Assembly: GCA_903863255.1 (NCBI GenBank)
Contig: CAIPBJ010000114.1
Span: 1 to 64,000, forward strand
Source: an uncultured Methylophilaceae bacterium
GTDB taxonomy: Bacteria > Pseudomonadota > Gammaproteobacteria > Burkholderiales > Methylophilaceae
DNA length: 64,000 nucleotides
Direction of reading: 5' to 3'
Position 1 is the stretch's first letter. The number at the start of each line of letters is the position of its first letter. Below are positions 33,984 through 42,391 of the stretch, piece after piece. The notes beneath the pieces were generated by a model that was not told the origin of the DNA, made no database searches, and saw nothing but the letters and a program-made list of their open reading frames with translations. The translations under genes and the position numbers were made by a program.

Positions 33984-34002
33984 TTCATGGCATATGTATG
34001 AA
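33984..34002. promoter_or_regulatory. 19-bp dyad between epsA and the transglycosylase gene
   Basis: TTCAT and ATGAA flank a centre containing CATATG. Size and place, about 45 bases before the epsA start in a divergent promoter region, suit a LuxR-type operator. No functional proof can be read from sequence. Confidence 0.35.
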
Positions 34003-34061
34003 CAATATATGACATAACGATTACATAATTATTAAAATACGCAGCTGGACCTCTAGTTCCT

Positions 34062-34078
34062 TTTCATTTTGATGTCAT
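34062..34078 (+). promoter_or_regulatory. 17-bp motif shared with the gspG upstream region
   Basis: The 17-mer TTTCATTTTGATGTCAT lies 22 bases before the transglycosylase start. It differs in one base from the copy at 44087-44103 that precedes gspG and the second TPR-GT gene. It may be a shared operator or promoter element. Confidence 0.4.
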
Positions 34079-34100
34079 CAAAGCCATCTAAAATACAAGG

Positions 34101-34706
34101 ATGAAAAAAATTCATCTATATATACTTTTGATTTCAGGTTTTGTTTTTACCAATTCCGTGTTCGCCGATATTTTTATCAATAAAGATAGGGAACAGGAAA
34201 TTGAACTCACCAATACGTCCGCAGACAGCAGCCATGAGTTATTTATTCATGAAGCCGAACCGCTTGGCAACCTAGAAACGAAACCAAGCGCAGCAACTCA
34301 AAGAACCAGACACTATTCCGATATTGTGAGCAATGTTGCCAAAAAGACGTCTTTATCCCCCGCACTGATACACGCTTTAATTACAGTCGAATCCAATTAC
34401 AATAAAAATGCCGCATCGACCAAGGGAGCAAAAGGCTTGATGCAATTGATGCCAAGCGTTGCCAAACGCTTCCATGTACACGATGCGTTTGATCCGGAGC
34501 AGAACATTTTGGCTGGAGCAAGCTACTTAAGCCAACTTCAGGTTATGTTCAATGGCAACATCACACTGGCTCTAGCCGCATACAATGCCGGGCCTGAAGC
34601 TGTCATTAAATACGGATCGCGAATACCGCCTTATAAAGAAACGATGGAGTACGTGCCAAAAGTTCTCTATTTTTATAACCGGATGTCGAACGAGGATCTA
34701 CTCTAA
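34101..34706 (+). CDS. Lytic transglycosylase (SLT domain)
   Basis: The 201-aa protein has a signal peptide (to NSVFADI) and an SLT-type lysozyme-fold domain (~75-195). The catalytic Glu97 is in ALITVESNY, and the family segments KGAKGLMQLMP and LALAAYNAGPEAV follow. It cleaves peptidoglycan glycan strands in the periplasm, a step that opens the wall for large envelope machines. It converges on the T2SS-like operon with a gap of about 10 bases, consistent with a role in fitting that machine or the pilus. It is divergent from epsA. Confidence 0.92.
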   Translation: MKKIHLYILLISGFVFTNSVFADIFINKDREQEIELTNTSADSSHELFIHEAEPLGNLETKPSAATQRTRHYSDIVSNVAKKTSLSPALIHALITVESNYNKNAASTKGAKGLMQLMPSVAKRFHVHDAFDPEQNILAGASYLSQLQVMFNGNITLALAAYNAGPEAVIKYGSRIPPYKETMEYVPKVLYFYNRMSNEDLL

Positions 34707-34715
34707 ACAGTTTGG

Positions 34716-35360
34716 TTATTCGGTATTCGGTAAAAAGTGGGGCAAAGAATGATTTGGTCCCGTTCTTTCAATCGGCTGGGTATTCGGAACATCGTTTGAA
34801 CCAGATGAACTGTCTGACCCATTCGAACCAGTTGCAGAGGGCGAAGCATTCAGATTGGCGTTCGCGTTTATTGAGTTCACAGTTGCAGCGACCAAGCTAT
34901 TCTGACCGAACACCCAATCCTGATAGGATTTTGCGCCGTTAAATGCCTCGTACTCCTGGTCGAATCCAGCCACCTTGAAAGGTTTGTCTTTCGAAAGACT
35001 ATAGATTCCCACAATGCGACCCTGAGATTTATTCAACCCCCATTCCGTTTTTCCCGTCATCGGATCCGGGTAGATCTTTCTCAAATGACGTTTCAGACCA
35101 GGGAAACGATTGTCTTTCAACAAGTCCGACAGATTGACCGGATATTGCTTAATGCCTGATGGTGAAGCGTTGTAATAACTCAACAAGGCACGTTTATATT
35201 CGCCCCCGACAAACATCAACTGCTGCTCTTTCTCGTTCTTAACCTTATAATGCCAGGCCATGCCTGCTGCAGAAAGTCCGATTCCAGCAATGGCAATGAA
35301 CATCATTAATCCCAAATAGGTAAATCCTTTGAATCTAGATTTTCCTGTATCTGATCGCAT
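34716..35360 (-). CDS. Pseudopilin-like protein (last gene of the T2SS-like operon)
   Basis: The protein of about 214 aa has a type IV pilin-like N-terminus: a short basic leader, GFTYLGLMMFIAIAGIG and a hydrophobic helix. The usual Glu5 is missing (the segment reads TYLGLM), as in some minor pseudopilins. A pseudopilin globular part follows (KEQQLMFVGGEYKRALLSYY), then a long Ser/Asn/Gly-rich tail of about 60 residues. The ATG at 35358-35360 is taken because GGTGAG lies before it; GTG/TTG starts upstream overlap the preceding stop. Confidence 0.8.
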   Translation of the reverse strand: MRSDTGKSRFKGFTYLGLMMFIAIAGIGLSAAGMAWHYKVKNEKEQQLMFVGGEYKRALLSYYNASPSGIKQYPVNLSDLLKDNRFPGLKRHLRKIYPDPMTGKTEWGLNKSQGRIVGIYSLSKDKPFKVAGFDQEYEAFNGAKSYQDWVFGQNSLVAATVNSINANANLNASPSATGSNGSDSSSGSNDVPNTQPIERTGPNHSLPHFLPNTE

Positions 35361-35368
35361 CGAAGCAC

Positions 35369-35782
35369 TCACCAATCAGCATACGCTGTGCCATCTTTAG
35401 CTACGCCTGGCGCACCACTCTTCACGTCGTAGATGGAACCGCTCGCATCGCCACTTGGCGGGATAAGCACCCATGTATCCTTTGAAGTCGTAATGGGATC
35501 GACCGGAACGGCACGAATGTATTTCTTGGTGACCAACTCATCCAGGCTATCAGGATAACGGTCGTAATCGCCATAGTATTTGTCAATGGCATCCCGCATG
35601 ACGCTTAAGCTTTGTTTAAGCGTGGCATCCTTGGCGTTATCGATACTGTGAAAATATTTAGGAACAGCTATCGTTAGCAACAGCGCAATAATCGACATCA
35701 CCACCATGAGTTCCACCAGGGTAAACCCAGAAGATCGCTTCAACCTGTTCGATGAGTCAACCTGAAAAGTAGTCTTGTTCAT
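35369..35782 (-). CDS. GspG-like pseudopilin
   Basis: The 137-aa prepilin-like protein has the leader and cut site in RSSGFTLVELMVVMS, with the Glu at +5. A hydrophobic helix and a GspG-like C-terminal domain follow (DAIDKYYGDYDRYPDSLDEL). It should be processed by a prepilin peptidase, which is not in this window. I took the ATG at 35780-35782, with GGTGAG upstream; it starts four bases after the preceding stop. It is one of three small pseudopilins in a row. Confidence 0.88.
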   Translation of the reverse strand: MNKTTFQVDSSNRLKRSSGFTLVELMVVMSIIALLLTIAVPKYFHSIDNAKDATLKQSLSVMRDAIDKYYGDYDRYPDSLDELVTKKYIRAVPVDPITTSKDTWVLIPPSGDASGSIYDVKSGAPGVAKDGTAYADW

Positions 35783-35786
35783 GCGC

Positions 35787-36257
35787 TCACCACGTATTGT
35801 AGGATGTACCATTGACGCCCTTTTCCAGACTTAAGGAGTAGATGTCATAAACATCCACCCCCTCTCTCGGGTTATCAGAATCGCTGTCATAACTTCTCGT
35901 ACCCCAGGTTTGGGCGGCTGTTCTATCAGGATAATTCGTCATGGGATCCCTGGGAATCTTTCTTATGAACCTAAGAATTTTTCGTTTAGGACTGGTCACA
36001 TCCTGCACCCCCGTCTCGAGCACTTCCAAGTTGGGTGGGTATCCAGTCTGCTCAAGTGACTTTCTGATCTTTCCACCGTCTACCGCCTTCTTGTATAGGT
36101 CGATCGCTGTTCGAATCTCCCTAAGATCGCTTCGGAGCTCAGACTCCTTGTTGCGCTTGATCGTGAGCTGGATGACCGGCATCGCGCCGGTTGCAAGAAT
36201 CGCCACGATTACCACGGTAATGATGACCTCGATCAAAGTGAACCCACGAACTCGCAT
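35787..36257 (-). CDS. Type II secretion/pilin-like pseudopilin
   Basis: The 156-aa protein begins MRVRGFTLIEVIITVVIVAI, a prepilin leader of only four residues before the Phe at +1 with Glu at +5. The GspG-like globular domain (SDLREIRTAIDLYKKAVDGG, then KIPRDPMTNYPD) follows. It starts two bases after the secretin stop. Position and sequence point to the same machine as the neighbouring pseudopilins. Confidence 0.88.
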   Translation of the reverse strand: MRVRGFTLIEVIITVVIVAILATGAMPVIQLTIKRNKESELRSDLREIRTAIDLYKKAVDGGKIRKSLEQTGYPPNLEVLETGVQDVTSPKRKILRFIRKIPRDPMTNYPDRTAAQTWGTRSYDSDSDNPREGVDVYDIYSLSLEKGVNGTSYNTW

Positions 36258-36259
36258 GA

Positions 36260-38227
36260 TCAGGGCGGCGTGATAAATGAATCCATTTTCACAGGGGAAG
36301 AGGGATTGTTGGGGTCGTTTGTTGGCATAAGCGTCTGCTCTGCAGGCGGTTGAGGAACATTCTCAGGCTCAGGGACCGGTTCTGGCGTCAACACCTCCCG
36401 GCTTGATACGCCGCCACCATTCGAGGATGGCACATTGATTTGCGGCGTATCCGAGATCTGGGCATCCGTACCGGAGAAGTATTCAATCACCTCTGCGTCG
36501 GGGCGAATGATATTTCCGATCACGTGAGGCGTGATCGCGAGAATGATCTCCGTCTTATCTTTCGAGTCTTCCTGGTCCCTAAACAATCGACCAAGGAACG
36601 GAATGTCTCCCAGACCCGGCAGAGAGCTTGCCGATTTTCGCTCTGAATCCGAGATCAGTCCGGCGAGGACTTGCGTTTCGCCATCTTTCAGTCGAAGTAT
36701 AGTGGACGCATTGCGTGTTCCAATGTTGTAGACGGTTGCTCCGCTCTTGGTTACTGTCTTATCGCCAAGCGAACTCACTTCAAGACCGATCTTGATGTTC
36801 ACGTTATCATCCAGGGCTATGCGCGGTTCGACATCAAGCTTCAAACCGACATCCACGTAGGTGACACTTTCGGACGTGCCAACGTTAGCGGCAGATGTAG
36901 TTGTGATAATCGGTATCTTATCCCCAACCAGAATTTTGGCTTTTTCATTGTTACGAACACGAATCCTCGGATTGGAAAGCAAGTTCACGTCACCTGTCGT
37001 CTTTTTAGCATCCACCGCCGGGTTGGGTGACACGTTCAAAGAACCAGCATTCAGATGCTTTAGGGCTTCCAAAGTCAGTGGCTGTGCAGTAAGCACATTC
37101 GTGGATGTCGTAGCGACAGCCGTTGTCGTCGTCGTTGCGATATTGGTCAGGTTGTTCACCGAAATCTGATTCGGGAACAGTATTCCCAGTTGCTGAAGCC
37201 TCGAACGGCTGACTTCAAGCACTTCAATATCCAGCATGACCTCAGGATCCGCAAGGTCATTCGATGCAATGAGCTTTTCTGCAATCCTCACCACTTCAGG
37301 TGTATCACGAATCATGATCATGTTGAGCCGGTCATCAAAAGCAATATCTTTGACTTTCAAGACCGTTTTAAGCGTGGAGGTCATCTTTGCGGCGCTTACG
37401 TTGGTAAGATAAAAACTCCGAACGACAAGGTCCTTATAATCTTTAAGTTTCTGCTGTGTATTGGGATAAATCAGGACATTCGTTTCAGACAATACTTTCT
37501 TCTGAAGTCCATTCGTTGCCAGAACCATCTCAATGGCATCCTCGATGCTGGCCTTCTTCACAAAAACCGTCGCCTTGGCATCGGGCTTGATATCCTTGTC
37601 CAGGATGAAGTTAATACCCGTTGCCTTTGACAGGGCTTCAAATACCATTTTGATGCTTGCGTCCCTCAACTCCAAGGAAACGGGCTTATCAAAAGGAGGC
37701 TTGATCTTGGGTGGGCCGTTGCGGTAAGCGTCTCGCTTAAGCAGGATCTCTTGTTGCAGCTTTAACGCATCGACCTGATTGGGATCCTCGAGCAGTATCT
37801 TCTTAAGCATCGCAAACGCTGCGTCGGTCTGATTGTTTTTGTATAGCAAGGTGGCATCATCGATGTATTTGGCGTTTCTGATATCACGACGCATCAATTT
37901 CTTGGAGTCTATCGCACGGTTGTTATTCGGTGAGACAGCCAGCACCCTGTCATAGGCTGCCATTGCCGCATCCCAGTGCTTCGCGGCCCGCTCAGCGTCA
38001 GCATCGGCCATCAATTTATTCACTTCTTCCTCGTTGGTCAGGAAGAAATCCTTCCTCGCAATTGCAGAATCCGGATGTTTGTTTTCGATTTGTTTCGCAC
38101 TCTCAATCCGTTCTTCGGGTTTGTCACCTTTTACCGGCGATTTTTCCCAGGGAGAATAAGCGCAACCGCTCATCACCGTCAGAACGATCGAACACATAAA
38201 TAAACGCATATACCTTGCTACTTTCAT
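36260..38227 (-). CDS. Secretin of a T2SS/T4P-like machine (GspD/PilQ/MshL family)
   Basis: The 655-aa protein has a lipoprotein-like signal (LTVMSGCAYS) and a TPR-like region (~70-170). Secretin N-domains (~175-330; FDKPVSLELRDASIKMVFEA) and the C-terminal secretin barrel (~400-590; VNLLSNPRIRVRNNEKAKIL, LPGLGDIPFLGRLFRDQ) follow, with a Pro-rich tail. It forms the outer-membrane pore through which substrates or a pseudopilus pass. It overlaps the preceding gene by ATGA. The TPR part before the secretin domain is as in MSHA-type/secretion-X secretins. Confidence 0.93.
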   Translation of the reverse strand: MKVARYMRLFMCSIVLTVMSGCAYSPWEKSPVKGDKPEERIESAKQIENKHPDSAIARKDFFLTNEEEVNKLMADADAERAAKHWDAAMAAYDRVLAVSPNNNRAIDSKKLMRRDIRNAKYIDDATLLYKNNQTDAAFAMLKKILLEDPNQVDALKLQQEILLKRDAYRNGPPKIKPPFDKPVSLELRDASIKMVFEALSKATGINFILDKDIKPDAKATVFVKKASIEDAIEMVLATNGLQKKVLSETNVLIYPNTQQKLKDYKDLVVRSFYLTNVSAAKMTSTLKTVLKVKDIAFDDRLNMIMIRDTPEVVRIAEKLIASNDLADPEVMLDIEVLEVSRSRLQQLGILFPNQISVNNLTNIATTTTTAVATTSTNVLTAQPLTLEALKHLNAGSLNVSPNPAVDAKKTTGDVNLLSNPRIRVRNNEKAKILVGDKIPIITTTSAANVGTSESVTYVDVGLKLDVEPRIALDDNVNIKIGLEVSSLGDKTVTKSGATVYNIGTRNASTILRLKDGETQVLAGLISDSERKSASSLPGLGDIPFLGRLFRDQEDSKDKTEIILAITPHVIGNIIRPDAEVIEYFSGTDAQISDTPQINVPSSNGGGVSSREVLTPEPVPEPENVPQPPAEQTLMPTNDPNNPSSPVKMDSFITPP

Positions 38228-38823
38228 TCAGCAGATCCTTGATCTTCAACAGGCACCTGTGCAATCGGTTTTACCTGTTTTGTTGATTTTAATAATGATA
38301 CATTGGCTTCCAGAGGTACGTATGTAAACTGCAATGACCTTGCATCCTCGCTTTCAAGCCGCCAATCGTTTTCAATGACATCGCCGATCTTCACATTCAT
38401 GACCTTGTTGTTTCCGGCCAGGAATATTAACTCCCCGTCCGGGGTGTCATCCATTTTTCCCATATACACATAAGGCAAGGGCGGGACCGTGGGGGCCTCG
38501 ACCGCCTCTGCCTGCACCACCGGTTTGGGTGGGGGTGGCACATACCATGCGTGCGGCAAAAACAGATCGGCCGATTTGCCATTGTCGGGCGCCCCGTCTT
38601 CCTGTTTCTTGCTTAAATCGGGCAGGTCCATCATCTGACTGATCGGTTTACTCGTTGCATCACCCATACCCGGTTTGATGCCCACGTGTTTTGGACGTCC
38701 TGGATTCGCAAGCTCAATGCTGTTCGCACCGTTTTCCTCCTGCCCCGGAAAATAAATGGCGACCACCGTCAACAGCAAGGCAGCTGCTAGAATCATCCAA
38801 CGATGCTCCGTTTTAAGCACCAT
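38224..38823 (-). CDS. Secretion-system protein, GspC/PilP-like ('secretion system X' type)
   Basis: The 199-aa protein has one N-terminal membrane helix (WMILAAALLLTVVAIYF) and a Pro-rich spacer with WYVPPPPKP. A small C-terminal domain (PPLPYVYMGKMDDTPDGELI, then VKIGDVIENDWRLES) follows. This resembles proteins annotated in betaproteobacteria as 'secretion system X' components and the HR/PilP type domain that contacts the secretin. It overlaps the preceding stop (TGATG) and the next start (ATGA). I read it as the inner-membrane to secretin link. Confidence 0.7.
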   Translation of the reverse strand: MVLKTEHRWMILAAALLLTVVAIYFPGQEENGANSIELANPGRPKHVGIKPGMGDATSKPISQMMDLPDLSKKQEDGAPDNGKSADLFLPHAWYVPPPPKPVVQAEAVEAPTVPPLPYVYMGKMDDTPDGELIFLAGNNKVMNVKIGDVIENDWRLESEDARSLQFTYVPLEANVSLLKSTKQVKPIAQVPVEDQGSAE

Positions 38824-39371
38824 CAATCCGTTCTCCGCATCAATAATACATAATTCAAATTGATCTCGGCTTCATTATCCTTAATGGATTCCCGCTTGAT
38901 ATTAATTTCACTCAAGGCCAAGGTAGGAAACTTGACCTGACCGTGATGGATAAAACTTCTCAATTGCATGTATTTTGCATTCACTGGAAAAATCATTTCA
39001 TATCGTTTAAGCCGCTTGTTCGGGTCATTCAATAACTTGTAGTCTCCTACCGGAAGCACGATACCCTCTTGAGCCGCCAGTTGATGCAATTGTTCAACGA
39101 TCTCAGGCAGATCTTTCTCCGTTGGAAACTGACTGTAAAATTTCTCAAGATTCTCAGCCTGCGTTAAAACGGGTGTCACTTCCACCTTCTTTTGAACGGG
39201 CAGCGTGCTTAGTCTGCCTATCTCCTGCTTCATCGCTTCAGCATGCTGCTGAGCCGGTACAATAAGAAACAACACTGATGCCACTGCCAATGCGCCGGCA
39301 AGTATGCCAAATATACCAACAAGCCCGATGTAATATCGAATAAGCTCAATAAATCTCAGGAATTGTGTCAT
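38823..39371 (-). CDS. PilO/GspM-like inner-membrane protein
   Basis: The 182-aa protein has a short N-terminus, one membrane helix (YYIGLVGIFGILAGALAVAS), a coiled region and a ferredoxin-like domain, as in PilO (LEKFYSQFPTEKDLPEIVEQ). The ATG at 39369-39371 overlaps the preceding stop as ATGA. With the PilN- and PilM-like proteins before it, it would form the inner-membrane assembly platform. Confidence 0.78.
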   Translation of the reverse strand: MTQFLRFIELIRYYIGLVGIFGILAGALAVASVLFLIVPAQQHAEAMKQEIGRLSTLPVQKKVEVTPVLTQAENLEKFYSQFPTEKDLPEIVEQLHQLAAQEGIVLPVGDYKLLNDPNKRLKRYEMIFPVNAKYMQLRSFIHHGQVKFPTLALSEINIKRESIKDNEAEINLNYVLLMRRTD

Positions 39372-39913
39372 TTTTTGTCTTTCCACTCGGCAATGACGAC
39401 AAAAAGTATCGGGTGTTGCTTGTTTTCATCCTCAGTCAGCTCATGCCTTACAAGAAAGGCTCCCGACAGCTTGGATGAATTGTTGAGTCGTTTTAGATAA
39501 TCAAAAAGCGTATTGGTGTCCTTTGCCTGGGCGGTTATTTTAACTTCCCTTCTTTTTGCGTCAGGCTCAATTGACAGCAATGCAACATCAGGTTCGGATG
39601 CCTCTTCAAGGGCGTCAAAGATCGCTGACCATGGCAGATACAGAAAATCAACGACATTGTGTGCATCTTTTATTGCGGCCAACTGTTCATCGGAGAGCTT
39701 TTCCACCCTCGGAGCGGCTGCGGATGGAAGCGAATTCCTGCCCGATTGCAGATGCGCTATTTTGTTATCCAACTCCTGATTGGTCGAACTTAGCCCGTCG
39801 TAAATCCTCCAACACCCAATGGCAAGGATGACCCCCATGATCAGCAACACGATACCAATCAGTGAGGGCGTTGTGGATTTCACATAATCCAGAGAAACAG
39901 ACCTTATCCTCAT
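39368..39913 (-). CDS. PilN/GspL-C-like inner-membrane protein
   Basis: The 181-aa protein has a short cytoplasmic start (MRIRSVSLDYVKS), a membrane helix (LIGIVLLIMGVILAIGCW), a coil, and a domain with PWSAIFDALEEASEPDVALL as in PilN. The long open frame upstream is inside the PilM-like gene and is not used. The ATG at 39911-39913 overlaps the preceding stop as ATGA, so the genes are translationally coupled. Confidence 0.78.
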   Translation of the reverse strand: MRIRSVSLDYVKSTTPSLIGIVLLIMGVILAIGCWRIYDGLSSTNQELDNKIAHLQSGRNSLPSAAAPRVEKLSDEQLAAIKDAHNVVDFLYLPWSAIFDALEEASEPDVALLSIEPDAKRREVKITAQAKDTNTLFDYLKRLNNSSKLSGAFLVRHELTEDENKQHPILFVVIAEWKDKK

Positions 39914-40740
39914 AATGGACTCAGCGCCATAGAAAAAGGGGAGTCTTTGAGGTGCACGTATTCCTCGCAATTGGGATGAAGGACACGGTACATATCCCAG
40001 TTTGGATTCTCGGAAATCCTGATGGCCTCCTCCGGGCCCACCGAACTCAGCATGACATCCAACGGCTCGTTCTGCCAATCGGCCAACAAGAGTTGCCGGT
40101 TGATAAAAGACGGCAGCGACTCCATCCAGTTCATGGGAGCTGTCGCCCCCGTGACACTCTGCCAGGCTCCGTTTTTCAGAAGCGCAATAACCATCCGGCC
40201 ACGCTCGACCTGAACGAAACAGTTCAATTTCCTGGAGAATTGATGGCGATTCCTGTTAAACGTACTCATCAGGAAAGGCTGGACCGATTTCAATTTGACA
40301 CCCAGTTTTGATGTCATTTGCTTCAAGGTATCAAACAAGGCCTCATCGATGGCGCTGGCGATCACGCTATCCCCATGAGGCAAGGCATTCACTCGAATCG
40401 ACCAACTGTCGACTGCATCACCGTAGACATCCCTGAAACATTGCCTTGCAACGTTCAACACCTCGGAGGCCGGCATGAGCGGGGGCATCGCAGGCAAGAC
40501 CTTGTAACGTACAAGATGATTGGAAAGGATGACCGTCAAGGGCAGTTTGGCCTTGGACTTGGATAAAAGACTTTCAAGAAGCACGACCTCCGCTTCCCAA
40601 TGCCGGTTATGCGCGATCGAAGTGCAGGTCGAGTGCTCCCTGGACACGATCTTAGGCTTGATACCGGGCCGCAATCGCACAAGGGATATTTCACCCGGCG
40701 CGATGCTGGCAAAATGCTGGTTATGAAATGAAAGTAACAC
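39910..40740 (-). CDS. PilM/GspL-like actin-fold protein
   Basis: The protein of about 276 aa resembles the actin-like PilM/GspL cytoplasmic component: APGEISLVRLRPG near the start, LPLTVILSNHLVRYKVLPAM, FRDVYGDAVDSW and LFDTLKQMTSKLGVKLKSVQ. It has no membrane helix. The start is uncertain; I use the GTG at 40738-40740 with GGAAGAG seven bases upstream, which overlaps the gspE end, while a TTG at 40776 extends the frame. Together with PilN- and PilO-like proteins it is the T4P-style inner platform. Confidence 0.72.
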   Translation of the reverse strand: MLLSFHNQHFASIAPGEISLVRLRPGIKPKIVSREHSTCTSIAHNRHWEAEVVLLESLLSKSKAKLPLTVILSNHLVRYKVLPAMPPLMPASEVLNVARQCFRDVYGDAVDSWSIRVNALPHGDSVIASAIDEALFDTLKQMTSKLGVKLKSVQPFLMSTFNRNRHQFSRKLNCFVQVERGRMVIALLKNGAWQSVTGATAPMNWMESLPSFINRQLLLADWQNEPLDVMLSSVGPEEAIRISENPNWDMYRVLHPNCEEYVHLKDSPFSMALSPL

Positions 40741-42391
40741 GATTGATCTCTTCCAATGTCGTTTTCCCGCTTGCAACTGCCATGATTGCAGCGTCTCTAA
40801 GCAGTCTTAAACCTTTATTCTTTGCGGTATCCTTGAGTTTACGAATCGGATCCCTTGCCACGATCATCTCTCTGATCTCGTCATCAAGGATCAAGAGTTC
40901 AGCAACCGCCATCCGCCCCCGATAACCTGTTCCGCGGCAGTGCCCACAACCCTGCCCTTTAAGGAATTGCATGGTTCCGGCTACTTCAAGCGAGATTCCC
41001 GACTCCCGCAACAGGGCTTCCGTCGGAGTGTCCGGAACAGCACAATGCGTGCACACCAGCCGCACCAGACGTTGCGCTAAAATACCATTCAACGCCGAGA
41101 CAAAACTGTAGGTGTCGACTTCCATATTGATGAACCTGCCAATCACGTCAAACACATTGTTCGCATGAACAGTCGTAAAAACCAAGTGTCCGGTCAGTGC
41201 GGCTTGAACCGCTATCTGCGCAGTTTCCGAATCCCGGATCTCACCGACCATGATCTTATCGGGATCATGACGCAGAATGGAACGCAGACCACGGGCAAAA
41301 GTCAATCCCTTCTTTTCATTGACCGGAATTTGCAGCACGCCGGGCAGGTTGTATTCGACAGGGTCTTCGATCGTAATGATTTTATCCTTGCCCGTATTCA
41401 CCTCTGATATGGCAGCATACAATGTCGTCGTCTTCCCGCTTCCGGTTGGCCCCGTTACCAGGACCATTCCGTAGGGTTCACTGGCCAGTCGACGGAATTG
41501 ATTCCGAGTCGCTTCGTCTATCCCCACGTGTTCCAGTCGCAATCCGCGAGATTGTTCGGTCAGTGCCTTTCTGTCGAGGATACGAAGCACGGCATCTTCA
41601 CCAAACACACTTGGCATGATCGACACACGAAGATCCACTTCCCGGTTTTGCACATGCACCTTGAATCTTCCGTCCTGAGGGATCCTACGCTCGGCGATAT
41701 CCAGTTCAGCAACCACCTTGATGCGTGAGATCACCTGTTCAGCGGTTTCAACTCCCTGTATCGCCCCGATATCGTCCAGCACGCCATCGATTCTGTATTT
41801 AATGGCCAGTCCTGAAACCGTGCTTTCAAGGTGGATATCACTTGCCCCACTTTTCATTGCATCGTAAAGCGTTGAATTCACGAGCCGGATGACCGGGCTA
41901 GCATCTTCAGAAATACTGGATAAGGATAACTGCTGGACACCATCCATCGATGGATGAAATTGCGCATCTTCGTTCTCCAACACCTTATCCATGGCGCTCA
42001 TCGTTTCTTCATGCCGTGACATGAAGGCAGACAGGTCAGCATAATGAGCCAATCTAATCTCAAAGACTTCCCGAACGAACTCCAGCAACCAGTCAACCAG
42101 CCCTTCCGAAAATGGATCGGCAATGACCATTAGCAGGCTCCCTGTCTGCTGACGCAGCGGGATACACTCATGCTTGTAGGCTTCAGCGAAAGGCAATACA
42201 TCAAAATCGACTTCCAGCTGATGCATCTCCTTGATGGTGATAATAGGATAGTGGAAGGACGCGCCAAGCGATTCAAGGAATGCTTCAGGCTTGAGGCCAG
42301 TCTGGTCCTGAAGCACCTCAAGCAAACGGCGGCGCGATTGTTCAGCTAGAACCTTTGCCTTTTGAATGGAATCGATCGTGATGATGGTCAT
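40721..42391 (-). CDS. gspE: Secretion/pilus assembly ATPase (GspE/PilB family)
   Basis: The 556-aa hexameric ATPase powers pseudopilus assembly from the cytoplasm. It has an N1E-type domain (~1-160) and the catalytic part with Walker A GPTGSGKT (~314-321), the Asp box (IITIEDPVEY) and His box (TGHLVFTTVHANN). The zinc-binding tetracysteine region reads CTHC...CGHC near 455-490. I took the ATG at 42389-42391, which overlaps the gspF stop as ATGA; the frame extends to 42511 inside gspF without support. Confidence 0.95.
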   Translation of the reverse strand: MTIITIDSIQKAKVLAEQSRRRLLEVLQDQTGLKPEAFLESLGASFHYPIITIKEMHQLEVDFDVLPFAEAYKHECIPLRQQTGSLLMVIADPFSEGLVDWLLEFVREVFEIRLAHYADLSAFMSRHEETMSAMDKVLENEDAQFHPSMDGVQQLSLSSISEDASPVIRLVNSTLYDAMKSGASDIHLESTVSGLAIKYRIDGVLDDIGAIQGVETAEQVISRIKVVAELDIAERRIPQDGRFKVHVQNREVDLRVSIMPSVFGEDAVLRILDRKALTEQSRGLRLEHVGIDEATRNQFRRLASEPYGMVLVTGPTGSGKTTTLYAAISEVNTGKDKIITIEDPVEYNLPGVLQIPVNEKKGLTFARGLRSILRHDPDKIMVGEIRDSETAQIAVQAALTGHLVFTTVHANNVFDVIGRFINMEVDTYSFVSALNGILAQRLVRLVCTHCAVPDTPTEALLRESGISLEVAGTMQFLKGQGCGHCRGTGYRGRMAVAELLILDDEIREMIVARDPIRKLKDTAKNKGLRLLRDAAIMAVASGKTTLEEINRVTFIS

